A stretch of 64,000 nt of DNA from Kangiellaceae bacterium (GTDB lineage Bacteria > Pseudomonadota > Gammaproteobacteria > Enterobacterales > Kangiellaceae). Position numbers and translations under genes: made by a program. Where the stretch lies: contig JAHRVB010000199.1 of the NCBI GenBank assembly GCA_019090895.1, positions 1 through 64,000 on the forward strand, read 5' to 3'. Positions 19,802 to 29,507 of this stretch are shown piece by piece (the stretch's first letter is position 1; the number at the start of each line of letters is the position of its first letter). The notes under the pieces are model-generated. The model was not told the origin of the DNA. It saw only the letters and a program-made list of their open reading frames with translations, and made no database searches.

Positions 19802-20740
19802 ATGAGCATTACTATATTACAACGCTCCCCTCAAGGAATGAGGAGTGTCAAATTACGTAATGGATTTTTATATACGGTTGCTACGTTTTTAATTGCTTTA
19901 CCGATTGTGGCAGGTGTAAGTGGTTACTATTATGCTAACTACAAAGGGAAATCCGCTACGGTAGAACAGGCTACTATTGAACAGTGGCACTCTGAAATTA
20001 AATCGCAGTGGCAGGAAATAGAATTAGCAAAACAGGCATCGCAGCAACAAATTAATGCACTAGCTGCGAGACTCGGCATGTTACAGGCTCATGTTAGACG
20101 CTTAGACGCGGCTGGAGAAAGAATTCTTGGTATTTCAGGAATCGATCCTAGCGAATTTAATTTTGGTGCCACACCGTCCGTTGGTGGACCTGAAAAGCTG
20201 ACAAATCAAGCGAATAGTAATATTAGCGACATAAATTCTTCCTTTATAAGTGTTAACTTAGCGCTTCAGTCTAGAGAGCAGCAATTAAATGTGTTGGAAT
20301 CTCTTCTCATGGATAAACACATGGGAGTGGAACGATATATTTCAGGTCGGCCGACGACTCGAGGTTGGTTATCTTCTTTTTATGGTGAGCGAAGCGATCC
20401 ATTTACTGGAAAACCAGCGTGGCACGCTGGAATCGACTTTGCCGGCAAAGAAGGTGATCCCGTTATAGCAACCGCAGCAGGAGTGGTTTCTTGGGTGGGT
20501 AAACGCTCAGGTTATGGGTTGTTAGTTGAAATTAATCATGGCGATGGTTTTGTAACGCGATATGGGCATAATTCGGAAGCTTTAGTCACTAAAGGAGATG
20601 TTGTGAAGAAAGGACAGAGCATTTCCAAGATGGGCAACTCGGGTCGGTCAACCGGCGCCCATGTACATTATGAAATTATTAAGAAAGGTCGTCCAACAGA
20701 CCCAGCTCTATACGTTAACAGAAAGATATCAAAGTCCTAA
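19802..20740 (+). CDS. M23-family metallopeptidase (LytM domain), membrane anchored
   Basis: Periplasmic peptidoglycan endopeptidase or an amidase-activator of the LytM type. The 312 residues have one membrane anchor (about 24-46), a coiled-coil stretch (about 60-100), and a LytM domain (about 190-305) with the zinc motif HAGIDF (HxGxD) and HVHYEI (HxH), both intact, so the domain looks catalytically competent. The same gene precedes secA in Pseudomonas; here the block downstream is interrupted by about 18 kb of accessory genes. Confidence 0.9.
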   Translation: MSITILQRSPQGMRSVKLRNGFLYTVATFLIALPIVAGVSGYYYANYKGKSATVEQATIEQWHSEIKSQWQEIELAKQASQQQINALAARLGMLQAHVRRLDAAGERILGISGIDPSEFNFGATPSVGGPEKLTNQANSNISDINSSFISVNLALQSREQQLNVLESLLMDKHMGVERYISGRPTTRGWLSSFYGERSDPFTGKPAWHAGIDFAGKEGDPVIATAAGVVSWVGKRSGYGLLVEINHGDGFVTRYGHNSEALVTKGDVVKKGQSISKMGNSGRSTGAHVHYEIIKKGRPTDPALYVNRKISKS

Positions 20741-20763
20741 ATTATTTAGCTCGCAGTTGATCT

Positions 20764-21909
20764 CTATTTGGATGAGACAAGATCTTTGAGAAGCTGCGAC
20801 ATAATATCTTTGTACTGTTTTTCTTTTCGCATGCTCGTTTCAAATATTTCTGTCGATTCTTTAATGGCAGTCACAATATGATTCAATAAAGTCTTTTCTT
20901 CCTCTTCTAGTAAATTGAAACTTACTATATCAGAGCTAATATTCGCTTCCATGCTTAGGATGATAGATTCGAATTTTTGAGACAATTTTACGTTCTCATT
21001 TTCTATTTCCATAACCATATTAGCTAATGTATCAGCTGCAATTGTCATTGTAGCCGCATTTTTCTTGTTTCGTTCTTCTATCATTAAGGAATGGATGTTG
21101 GCGTCAATTCCATTGAGGAGCAAACAAAGTTGGTCGTTTAATATACCGTGGCGAACTTCATCATTAATAGGCATGTCTCTGATGAGAACTGAAAAGTATT
21201 TGTAATTGAAGAATGTCCTATTTTTCCAAGCATAAATTCGTTTTTGATCTTTAAACGCGAGAAGTGTTTTTTCTTCTAAAGGTTTAGATTGCCCATCGTC
21301 TCGGTAAAAGGAAGGTGACTCTCCAAATACAAGGATGCTCGATTTGAGTGAAAATTTTGTTATTGCCTGTAGCAGAGAATTCATTAGAGCATCGAGATTT
21401 TCAACACGATAGCATTCTTCATGAAATCGCAAAATCTCTCCTAATTCGGAACTAGTTGTCATCGCCTCAAAAGCCATTTTTTGAGCGCCTGACATTTGTT
21501 GTTGTTGTACTTCACTCTCCTTTATTTGAGCGGCTAGTTTTTCTAATTTTATCTTGAGCTCTTTCAGTCTGACAGGTTTAATAAGATAATCATCGGCTCC
21601 TGCGTCGTAGGCCCGTATAATATCTTGCTCAGACATCTGTCCTGAAACAAAAAGAATTGGTATGTTATCTTGCCCATAACTTTTTCTTAAAATATGACAG
21701 ATATCAATTCCATCAGTACCAGGCAAGCTCATGTCTAGAAGAACAAAATCTGGTTTCTTTGCCATGTGTTCTTTTATTTCCGCAATGCCACCTTCGGGGA
21801 ACGAAGGATAGTGGGTCACTGCATAACCTTGCTGACTAAGATATTCAATGAATAAACTACTCAAATCATGGTCATCTTCAAAATACAAAATAGCTTTCTG
21901 TTCTGTCAA
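20764..21909 (-). CDS. Response regulator with uncharacterised GAF-like C-terminal domain (copy 1)
   Basis: About 381 residues. An N-terminal receiver domain (acidic EDD, phospho-acceptor in VLLDMSLPG, Thr/Ser in FVSG, Lys in LIKP) is followed by a short coiled coil, the motif AMTTSSELGEILRF, a degenerate GAF-like middle region and a long C-terminal helical part. No DNA-binding or enzymatic output is evident. I choose TTG at 21909 because AAGGAAGG precedes it and the paralogue at 25947 also starts with TTG; an ATG at 21954 is in frame but adds unrelated residues. It lies directly downstream of the hybrid kinase on the same strand and is probably its partner. Confidence 0.85.
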   Translation of the reverse strand: MTEQKAILYFEDDHDLSSLFIEYLSQQGYAVTHYPSFPEGGIAEIKEHMAKKPDFVLLDMSLPGTDGIDICHILRKSYGQDNIPILFVSGQMSEQDIIRAYDAGADDYLIKPVRLKELKIKLEKLAAQIKESEVQQQQMSGAQKMAFEAMTTSSELGEILRFHEECYRVENLDALMNSLLQAITKFSLKSSILVFGESPSFYRDDGQSKPLEEKTLLAFKDQKRIYAWKNRTFFNYKYFSVLIRDMPINDEVRHGILNDQLCLLLNGIDANIHSLMIEERNKKNAATMTIAADTLANMVMEIENENVKLSQKFESIILSMEANISSDIVSFNLLEEEEKTLLNHIVTAIKESTEIFETSMRKEKQYKDIMSQLLKDLVSSK

Positions 21910-21980
21910 AATTTCCTTCCTTTTGCTAACTTGAGGATGGCTTAGTACTAACAAATGGCTTGAGGATCGAACTAAATAAA

Positions 21981-24900
21981 TTAACTCTCAACTCCCCGAT
22001 TGTTGTCTTCCTCACCGACATTCAATTCATTATTGCAATCAAGCATTGTTCTAATTGTAGTAGACATTTTTAATTGTGTGTAAGGCTTTCGTAATAGCTT
22101 TTGTCTGGACAACTTGTCTTCCTGAGATTTGACTGCTTTGTCTTCGTAACCAGAAGTTAAAAGAGTCTGTGTATTAGGCCAGCGGTTAGTGACCTCTTTA
22201 GCGAGCTGAAAGCCCGAAAGACCGCCGGGCATAACGATATCGCTAAACACTAGGTCAATAGTGTTTAGCGATTCGAGATGCTTTATAGCTTTCTTAGCAC
22301 TATCGCACACCAGCACGGTATATCCTTGAGATTGTAAAGTGACTCGAGCCAAATCGGCAAGGTCCTCTTCATCATCCACTACCAGGATGGTTTCTGTGCC
22401 TTTTATTCGGTTTGAACGACTTATTAAATTAGTTTCTTCCTGCTTTTCAATCAATTCCGTTTCTGTGCGAGGCAAATAGAGATTGAACCTCGTACCTTCA
22501 TTTATTTTAGAATCCAGTTCTATAAAACCACCAGAGCGTTTGATGAAACCAAATACCATGGCAAGTCCGAGACCTGTTCCTTTTCCCTGTTCTTTAGTCG
22601 TAAAAAAAGGGTCGAAAATTTTCTGCTGTTGGTCAGCTTCAATACCACATCCAGTATCGCTTATAGAGATACACACAAATTCAGAAGCTTCTTGTGAGAG
22701 ATTATTTCTTTGACCTAATGGTGTTGATATTTTTCGTTGATACGTATCAACATTTGATGTCGAAACAGTCACCGTTCCTTTGCCTTCCAGCGCATCGCGT
22801 GCGTTGATGAGCATGTTTACTAAAGCGTCTTGCATTTCTTCTCTGTCAATCTTGGTGTTCCATAAGTTAGTAGAGAGGTAAAACTCTAACTTGACCTCTG
22901 GACCAAGCGAGTGGTAAAAGACATCATCAATGCTATCAATTAACTGGTTAACATTTGTAACAGAACTAAGTTTCGTATTTTCCCTCGAAAATCCAAGTAG
23001 TTGTTTGGTTAAATTTCTAGCTCTCATTGCAGCTTTATCTGCTGCCTCTATACGCTTTAAGGAAAATTCGTCATCTTCAAGATTCGCTGCAAGCATTTCC
23101 AAGTTTCCAATGATGATTCCTAAGATGTTGTTGAAATCATGCGCAATCCCACCTGTTAGTTGTCCTATCGCTTCCATTTTTTGTTTCCGCTGCAGTGCTT
23201 GTTCTGAAATTCGTTGTTGAGTAATATCTGATACGACCGAAATAAATCCAAGGATACTTCCCTTAGAGTCCCGTTGATAATCCCAAACAGTTTCCAGTAT
23301 TTTCGTTCTACCTTGTGATATTATTTTCTTAGTTGTGAACGAATTAGGCGTTGGTTGTCGTTTAATTAGCATCTCGAAATCTTGTCTGAGCTTAATTGAC
23401 TTATCATTGTCTGCTAACAAGCTCCAGAAAGGTGTTCCGATGACTTGCTCTTCACTTGATTCGAAAAGGCGATAGAATATCTGATTAGCGAAAACGACGT
23501 TACCTGACAGATCGATTTCCTGAATACCATAAGGAATCGTATTTACCAGAAGTGCTTGTTTGTCTCGACTGTGTTGCAACGCGAGTTGTACACTTTTTTG
23601 TTTGCTTATATCTTGTATTGTTCCGAATAGTTCTACAGGCAGCCCTGTATGGTCCATCGAAAGCTGTCCTAATGCATGCACCCACAATATCTCGCCATTT
23701 TTATTGTTAACAATCCGATATTCCTTATTAAAGTTTTTATGCTGGGTGAGAACATCATTTTTTAAGTGTGCCTCTATCTCTAGCCTATCTTCTGAATGGA
23801 CGATATTTATCCAACAGGCGAAATTCTTTGTCGCATTCAGGGCTAGTCCGAAAATATTCTCGAGTTCCAACGAGCTTGTCCAACGATCATTAAGGATGTC
23901 TACAGAGAAATGGCCTATTTTAGCGGAGCTTTGCGCAAGTAATAGATTTTTCTCGCTTAGGGTTAGCGCTTGAAGCGCATCGCGCGTTTCAGTGATATCA
24001 CGATGGGTTCCAATGAGTCTGGTTGGTTTTCCTTGAGAGTCAAATGCGACAAACTCGCCTTTACTTTGGATCCATATATAAGCACCTGATTTCGTTTTAA
24101 AACGAAACTGTTCTGAGAATTTTTTACTTTTTCCATCAATGTATTGGTTTAAAGCGAGTACTACTTCTGCTTTGTGTTGAGGATGAATTCTTTTTTTCCA
24201 TTCTGCGAATGATTCAGAGAATTCTAATGGAAAGTAGCCTGCCATGGTGTAGTACCGGTTGTCGAATACTACAGAATCAGAAACGAGGTCCCAATCCCAT
24301 ATGCCATCATTTGCCACGGACATAGCGAGATTGAATCTTTGTTCATTTTCCACAAGTTGTTTTTGAGCGGACTTACGTTTTGAGATGTCTGTTCTAATTG
24401 TTACGTAACTTTCGACGCTTCCGCTTAAGCCTAAGAATGGGACAATTGTATTCTCGAGCCAATAATAGGAACCATTTTTTGCCTTATTCCTAATTTCTCC
24501 TTGCCAAATAAATCCTTTAGTTATCGTTCTGTAAATATCATCAAAAAACTCTTTATTATGAAAGTTTGAATTAATAATTCGATGGGTCTTTCCTATAAGC
24601 TCATGCTTAGCGTAACCTGAGCTGGTACAGAACTTGTCATTGACATAAGTGATAACACCATGAACATCAGTCGTATCGACAATCGAATGCTGGTCTAGCG
24701 CAAATTGCCTTTGCTCTAGCTCTACTAATATATTCTCGGTAATCTCTTTTTGTTTGACTAGTTTACTTTTTGTACCAATCTGAACTCGCTGCCATTCGAG
24801 TATCGCTTGCAATAAGGAATTGAATTCGCTTTCCCCCCTAAAAATATTCTTGATTTCCTGCTCAGTCGTTGAATTTTCCTTAAGAGTGTCATTTATTCTA

Positions 24901-25523
24901 CTAAATGGCTGCAGCATAAATCGATAAAATAATAATATTAGGAAAATCAATAAAACTATAAATATAGATGCAGCTTCAATCGTCGTGTTACGAACTGATA
25001 GCCAAATCTGTTGTGAATTGTCGTCCATGAAATAAACTGCAAACAGAACAAGGTTGCCGTGATTTCCGTTTGGAGTGTCTGAGTTTTGTCGTAGTAGAGA
25101 ATAGGAAATTATTTTTTTCTCATTCTCTATTTTATGAGTACTATTAAATCGAGTATTCCTAATTTTTGCGAGAGCCCGGAGTTCGAAATGATCGAGAGAT
25201 AGTAAGTCAGAATTGTATTTTCTTTTTGGACTTAAGTTGATGACTTGGTTTGATGAATTAATAATTGCGAGTTGTACGAAATTTCTTCTTGTTATGTTTT
25301 TTTCGAATAGACTTTTTAATTCAAGCTGATCTTTATTCGCTAGAGCTATCAGGGTATCGTCAGATAATTGCATTATGGATTGCTTGAAAACTGTGTCTGT
25401 CAGTTCTTGATGGTGTTCCTTTTCCGAAATGTACGCTGTTCTTGCTACCACACAGATAAAAAATAAAAATGACGTTAGCACGAGTATCGAAAAACATGCT
25501 TTAAGCGATAATGTACGTTGCAT
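21981..25523 (-). CDS. Membrane hybrid histidine kinase with four PAS domains
   Basis: A 1180-residue sensor. Two membrane segments (about 8-28 and 183-205) bracket a periplasmic loop; four PAS/PAC units follow (about 270-385, 395-515, 520-645, 650-770), each ending in a D-I-T-type PAC motif. Then come HisKA with phospho-acceptor His in GGIAHDFNNILG, an HATPase domain (DTGCGIE, GKGTGLGLAMV) and a C-terminal receiver (VVDDEEDLA; Asp in VFSDIVMPGG). HDFNN kinases of this type usually pass phosphate to their own receiver. Ligand unknown. It is preceded, 2 bp upstream, by a 44-codon frame and followed by a receiver protein. Confidence 0.92.
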   Translation of the reverse strand: MQRTLSLKACFSILVLTSFLFFICVVARTAYISEKEHHQELTDTVFKQSIMQLSDDTLIALANKDQLELKSLFEKNITRRNFVQLAIINSSNQVINLSPKRKYNSDLLSLDHFELRALAKIRNTRFNSTHKIENEKKIISYSLLRQNSDTPNGNHGNLVLFAVYFMDDNSQQIWLSVRNTTIEAASIFIVLLIFLILLFYRFMLQPFSRINDTLKENSTTEQEIKNIFRGESEFNSLLQAILEWQRVQIGTKSKLVKQKEITENILVELEQRQFALDQHSIVDTTDVHGVITYVNDKFCTSSGYAKHELIGKTHRIINSNFHNKEFFDDIYRTITKGFIWQGEIRNKAKNGSYYWLENTIVPFLGLSGSVESYVTIRTDISKRKSAQKQLVENEQRFNLAMSVANDGIWDWDLVSDSVVFDNRYYTMAGYFPLEFSESFAEWKKRIHPQHKAEVVLALNQYIDGKSKKFSEQFRFKTKSGAYIWIQSKGEFVAFDSQGKPTRLIGTHRDITETRDALQALTLSEKNLLLAQSSAKIGHFSVDILNDRWTSSLELENIFGLALNATKNFACWINIVHSEDRLEIEAHLKNDVLTQHKNFNKEYRIVNNKNGEILWVHALGQLSMDHTGLPVELFGTIQDISKQKSVQLALQHSRDKQALLVNTIPYGIQEIDLSGNVVFANQIFYRLFESSEEQVIGTPFWSLLADNDKSIKLRQDFEMLIKRQPTPNSFTTKKIISQGRTKILETVWDYQRDSKGSILGFISVVSDITQQRISEQALQRKQKMEAIGQLTGGIAHDFNNILGIIIGNLEMLAANLEDDEFSLKRIEAADKAAMRARNLTKQLLGFSRENTKLSSVTNVNQLIDSIDDVFYHSLGPEVKLEFYLSTNLWNTKIDREEMQDALVNMLINARDALEGKGTVTVSTSNVDTYQRKISTPLGQRNNLSQEASEFVCISISDTGCGIEADQQQKIFDPFFTTKEQGKGTGLGLAMVFGFIKRSGGFIELDSKINEGTRFNLYLPRTETELIEKQEETNLISRSNRIKGTETILVVDDEEDLADLARVTLQSQGYTVLVCDSAKKAIKHLESLNTIDLVFSDIVMPGGLSGFQLAKEVTNRWPNTQTLLTSGYEDKAVKSQEDKLSRQKLLRKPYTQLKMSTTIRTMLDCNNELNVGEEDNNRGVES

Positions 25524-25525
25524 TA

Positions 25526-25660
25526 TTAATTAGCAGTTTTATCGGTGAGTGTAATAAACTGTGTGATATCTTTGAAATTACCGACTAATCGAATGATGTC
25601 TATAGAATGGGGGGCGACTCTGCCTGTCGGATATAGAGTGATAGAGAGGTTAAGATTCAT
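25526..25660 (-). CDS. Small 44-residue frame coupled to the hybrid kinase, PAC-like end
   Basis: ATG at 25660 is preceded by AAGGA with 7 bp spacing, and the stop lies 2 bp before the kinase ATG, an arrangement expected for translational coupling. The product begins MNLNLSITLYPTG and ends with RLVGNFKDITQFITLTD. The R-L-V-G-x-x-x-D-I-T pattern resembles the last strand of PAS/PAC domains, as in RLIGTHRDITE of the adjacent kinase. It may therefore be the remnant of a lost PAS domain or former duplicate rather than a functional peptide. Expression is unproven. Confidence 0.42.
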   Translation of the reverse strand: MNLNLSITLYPTGRVAPHSIDIIRLVGNFKDITQFITLTDKTAN

Positions 25661-25946
25661 ATGAAGTTCCTTTTCTTTATTGCCTTAAAGTATCATTAGT
25701 TTGAAATGTTAAACAGTCAAAATCCTTAGTTATCGTAGTATAGTCGAGATCTGGTAATTCCACATATCATCTTACGAGTGTCATACGTTCTGATGTTACC
25801 TAATTTTGAGATTTTTACGGTTTTAAGCTATCTTCTTAATAGATATTGATGAATTTGAAGGCCTTGTTCAATTACCATTTGAAACCTTTAAGGATAATTG
25901 TAATCAATATCTGAAACCAATCATTTTCATTTAGGAGTACAATTAG

Positions 25947-27074
25947 TTGCAAAGACCGACCATTATGATTGTTGATGATACGCAGGATTCATTGCTTGTT
26001 CTCGAAGCGATGCTGCAATCTCGTTTTGAGTTAATTAGGGCGGAGTCAGGTGCCGAGTGTATAGAATTGGTGCATAAATCTCAACCTGATATTCTTTTGT
26101 TAGATGTTCATATGCCAGGGATGAATGGGTATGAAGTTTGTACTAAACTGAAAGGCGATCAAAATACCAGAGGATTACCAATACTCTTTGTTTCTGCGTT
26201 AGTCGATGTCGAAGAACGATTAGCTGGCTTTGAAGCTGGTGGCGATGCCTATATTAGTAAACCAGTTGACGAGGATATTCTGTTAGAGAAAATTGAACGT
26301 CAACTTGCTCATTTGGACGAGAAAAAAAACGCAGTCCGCAACGCCGCTGAAGCGATGGATGTCGCGATGACTGCAATGACATCAAGTAGTGAACTCGGAC
26401 AAATAATATCTTTCGTTACAGAAACCCAAAAGCTAAATTCTATTGAAAAAATGGGTGAGATGCTGATAGAAGTCTGCCAAGGTTTTGGTTTGAATAGCTG
26501 TGCATATATTGAAGGTGGGACTAAGGAATTCTTTGGTTGTTCAGAGGATAGCATAGAAGCTAAAGTATTGAAGCGTGCGACATCGGCTTCTGGGAAGTTG
26601 ATCAGTCTTGGAATAAGAACAATTGTTAAAAGTGAGCAATTGATATTATTAGTTAAGAATATGCCGACTGATGATGAAAAAAAATATGGACGATTTAAAG
26701 ACCACTTAGTCGTATTAACGAGTATATCAGATGGTCGAATTTCAAGCCTTCATACTGCATCAGGCATTCAGTTAGAACGCCGAAATATACTCACTGGTGT
26801 AATTACCCACACTGAAAAACAGATCAAAAGTCTCAATCTAAAAGTACAGAGCTACGAGGAAAATAATCGCTTGATTATAATGGATATGGTCGAAAAGCTT
26901 GAGACTACGTTGTTCAGTCTCGGGCTTGATGAAGATCAAGAAGAAAAGCTAATGAGCTTAGTTTATAGTACCTCTGAGCAATTGGAAAAATCGAAAGTAG
27001 CAACCAAAGAGCTTCAACAAGAATTAGGGACTGTGCTTGAGGGGCTTTATTCCATTTTGGCTAAGAACGACTAG
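25947..27074 (+). CDS. Response regulator with uncharacterised GAF-like C-terminal domain (copy 2)
   Basis: A 375-residue paralogue of the 20764-21909 product, transcribed divergently from the kinase. Receiver domain at about 5-120 (IVDDTQD, Asp in LLLDVHMPG, FVSA, ISKPVD), then AMTAMTSSSELGQIISF, a degenerate GAF-like region containing a matching LL(V/I)KNMPTDDEKKYG / LIRDMPINDEVRHG element, and a C-terminal coiled coil. The TTG start follows AGGAG by 9 bp; no upstream ATG is in frame. The two proteins share order and motifs over their full length, so the output domain is a real conserved unit even though I cannot name it. Confidence 0.85.
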   Translation: MQRPTIMIVDDTQDSLLVLEAMLQSRFELIRAESGAECIELVHKSQPDILLLDVHMPGMNGYEVCTKLKGDQNTRGLPILFVSALVDVEERLAGFEAGGDAYISKPVDEDILLEKIERQLAHLDEKKNAVRNAAEAMDVAMTAMTSSSELGQIISFVTETQKLNSIEKMGEMLIEVCQGFGLNSCAYIEGGTKEFFGCSEDSIEAKVLKRATSASGKLISLGIRTIVKSEQLILLVKNMPTDDEKKYGRFKDHLVVLTSISDGRISSLHTASGIQLERRNILTGVITHTEKQIKSLNLKVQSYEENNRLIIMDMVEKLETTLFSLGLDEDQEEKLMSLVYSTSEQLEKSKVATKELQQELGTVLEGLYSILAKND

Positions 27075-27099
27075 CCGATTAATTTCTAAGTTGCCAGTA

Positions 27100-27134
27100 A
27101 GAAACAATACCTGAATAAATCAGGCATCGTTTCT
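27100..27134 (-). terminator. Candidate terminator of the molybdenum hydroxylase operon
   Basis: Read on the minus strand, AGAAACGATGCCTGA and TCAGGTATTGTTTCT form a 15-bp stem with two G-U pairs and a 5-nt loop, 25 bp past the IorB-like stop. On the plus strand the same positions give A-C mismatches, so the structure favours the minus-strand transcript. The T-run afterward is poor. Confidence 0.5.
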
Positions 27135-27158
27135 AAGTTCAATTTCAAACTCTAAGGT

Positions 27159-29507
27159 TTAAACAATACCATACTGCTTCAGTGGTAATCGTCTATAGCG
27201 CTTTCCAGTTGCATTATAAATAGCATTACATAGGGCCGGTGCAAATGGCGGTACACCCGGTTCACCAACTCCTGCTGGAGGATGGTCATTTTTAATAATA
27301 TTCACCTCAATTACTGGTACTTGTCCAATTCTGGCGAGTTCATAGTCATGAAAGTTACTTTGATCAACAATTCCTTTATCAGCAGTTATTTCGCCGTAGT
27401 AAGCCAATGATGTGGAAAAAATAGCAGCCCCTTCCATTTGAGAGCGAACTCTATCGGGATTAATGACCTTTCCAGCGTCAACCGCATAATAGACTTTCTC
27501 AATCTGAATTTTACCTTCTCGACTGGATACTTCGACTACGGTAGCAACATAGCTACAAAAGCTCCTATGAGCCGCAATGCCAATTCCGTGTCCCTTGGGT
27601 AGCTTTTTGCCCCAATTTGCATCTTTGGCAACAACATTAATAACGTTTTTTAGTCGGGAAGTATCAATAGGGTATTGTTCATTGCTTTCGCCGTAGTTAC
27701 TGTATTTTGCTTTATCTTTTGCCAGGTCGATAAATTGATCTTTACCAATTAAAGACAATAAATAATCTTTAGGATCTTTATTGGATTCGACAGCTAACTC
27801 ATCAGCGAAGGAACTCACGGCAAAAACGTTGTTGATATTAGTAACAGAGCGAACCCAACCAATTCGTAAAGAGGTTTCACTTTCTCCATTGGTGATCTTA
27901 ATGTTAGGGATATCAAACGGCATATCGGTTTGCCCTAACTCTGCGGCGCCGGCTTCTTTTGCTGCTGGATTAAATGTCGATCCGATAGGGTGGTTAACCA
28001 TGCCATGGTACCAACCGGTCGATCGTTGTTCTTTATCGAAGCTAGCAGAAAGCTCTTGATAGCTTGGAGAATGGTAATAACCATGTTTTATTTCATCTTC
28101 GCGAGTCCACTGAACTTTTATTGGCATTTTGGTCTCATTGGCGAGAAATACGGCTTCCGCGATATAGTCGGGTTTTGATTTTCTTCCAAATCCTCCACCG
28201 AGTAGCGTGACATTTATTTTAACGGAACTCGCTTTTTCTTTTGGGATTTTCATTACACCCATTGCGGTGCTTTGGGCTGATTGTGGAGTCTGAGTACAAG
28301 TCCACACATCGACGCCATCTTTCGAAATTCTAGCGGTTGCTGCGGGGGGCTCCATTGTTGCGTGGGCGATACCGGCAACATAATAATTCCGGCTGATGAT
28401 TTTATCTGCGGCCGTTTTAGCGTCTTCCCAATTTCCTCTTGACCTTGCTGTATGAGGCGGATTCTTCAAGGCCTTAACAAATTCTTGTTCGTATTTTTTT
28501 GTATTGTAGTTTGCATTGTCACCGTGGTCCCATGTGATCTTAAGCTTGTCCCTAGCTTGCAGCGCTGCCCAGGTATTTTCGGCAATGACCGCAATGCCTC
28601 CTAACATTTTGAATACTGCTGGAGGTGTTAGTGTTGGCATTTCAACTATCTTAACAACTCCCGGCACTTTCAGTGCTTCCGTGGCATCAAAGGACTTTAC
28701 TTTGCCGAATAGGACTGGTGGACGTGCAATAACAGCGTATTTCATTTGCTCCAGCTCGACATCAAATCCATAGATGGCCTTGCCAGAAACAATTGCTTCA
28801 CCATCGATATTGGGCATTGTATCCTTGCCGACATATCGATGTTCCGATTCTTTCTTCAGTTTTAGAGTCTTTTTATCCGGAACCGGAAGTGTCGCTGCGA
28901 TTTCAACCAGCTGAGAAAAATCTAAGGTCTTACTACTCGATTTTAATTTCGCTTGATGGTTATAGATTTCAACTTGCGTTGGTTTCACTTTCCATACTTG
29001 TGCTGCGGCGGTCTGTAGCATGGTTCTTGCTGTAGCGCCGGCTTCTTTTAAACGAGTGTAAAAGCGCCTAACGCTCCTTGAACCATCGGTGTTTTGGCTG
29101 CCATATTTTGCATCACCTAAACCTTGCTCAACAATGACTCGCTGCCAATCACATTCCATTTCATCAGCGACTAACATTGGCAATGAACTTCGAATGCCTT
29201 GACCCATTTCCGAGCGATGACAAATAATGGTCACGGTTCCTCTTTTGTCCATCGAAATGAAAACGTCCGGAGCGAAATCAGATGAGCCAGATTTGGCCGC
29301 CGAAACGGTTTGAACACTGGCTAGTTGGACGCCGATCACTAAACTTGAACTTGCTAAGCCACTCACTTTGAGAAAACTTCTGCGGGAGACGTTTTCAATT
29401 CTGCAGGAGGTAGTCTTACCTGCATCTTCGTTTGCTAAATCATCGTTATTTGAATTAAAGATTTGCTCGTCGGTTGGAACTTGTCCAATTTTTGTGAGAA
29501 AAGACAT
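27159..29507 (-). CDS. Molybdopterin-binding subunit of a periplasmic xanthine-dehydrogenase-family hydroxylase (IorB-like)
   Basis: Large catalytic subunit of a two-subunit molybdenum hydroxylase related to isoquinoline 1-oxidoreductase and membrane-bound aldehyde dehydrogenases. The 782 residues have a twin-arginine export motif SRRSFLK at 41-47 followed by a hydrophobic stretch, an unusually long n-region; then MGQGIRSSLPMLVADEM, GGGFGRKSKPDYIAEA, and near the C-terminus GVGEPGVPPFAPA, which carries the Glu near molybdenum. The substrate cannot be read from sequence. The [2Fe-2S] partner gene abuts it upstream; no FAD subunit is present, as expected for this subgroup. Confidence 0.9.
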   Translation of the reverse strand: MSFLTKIGQVPTDEQIFNSNNDDLANEDAGKTTSCRIENVSRRSFLKVSGLASSSLVIGVQLASVQTVSAAKSGSSDFAPDVFISMDKRGTVTIICHRSEMGQGIRSSLPMLVADEMECDWQRVIVEQGLGDAKYGSQNTDGSRSVRRFYTRLKEAGATARTMLQTAAAQVWKVKPTQVEIYNHQAKLKSSSKTLDFSQLVEIAATLPVPDKKTLKLKKESEHRYVGKDTMPNIDGEAIVSGKAIYGFDVELEQMKYAVIARPPVLFGKVKSFDATEALKVPGVVKIVEMPTLTPPAVFKMLGGIAVIAENTWAALQARDKLKITWDHGDNANYNTKKYEQEFVKALKNPPHTARSRGNWEDAKTAADKIISRNYYVAGIAHATMEPPAATARISKDGVDVWTCTQTPQSAQSTAMGVMKIPKEKASSVKINVTLLGGGFGRKSKPDYIAEAVFLANETKMPIKVQWTREDEIKHGYYHSPSYQELSASFDKEQRSTGWYHGMVNHPIGSTFNPAAKEAGAAELGQTDMPFDIPNIKITNGESETSLRIGWVRSVTNINNVFAVSSFADELAVESNKDPKDYLLSLIGKDQFIDLAKDKAKYSNYGESNEQYPIDTSRLKNVINVVAKDANWGKKLPKGHGIGIAAHRSFCSYVATVVEVSSREGKIQIEKVYYAVDAGKVINPDRVRSQMEGAAIFSTSLAYYGEITADKGIVDQSNFHDYELARIGQVPVIEVNIIKNDHPPAGVGEPGVPPFAPALCNAIYNATGKRYRRLPLKQYGIV

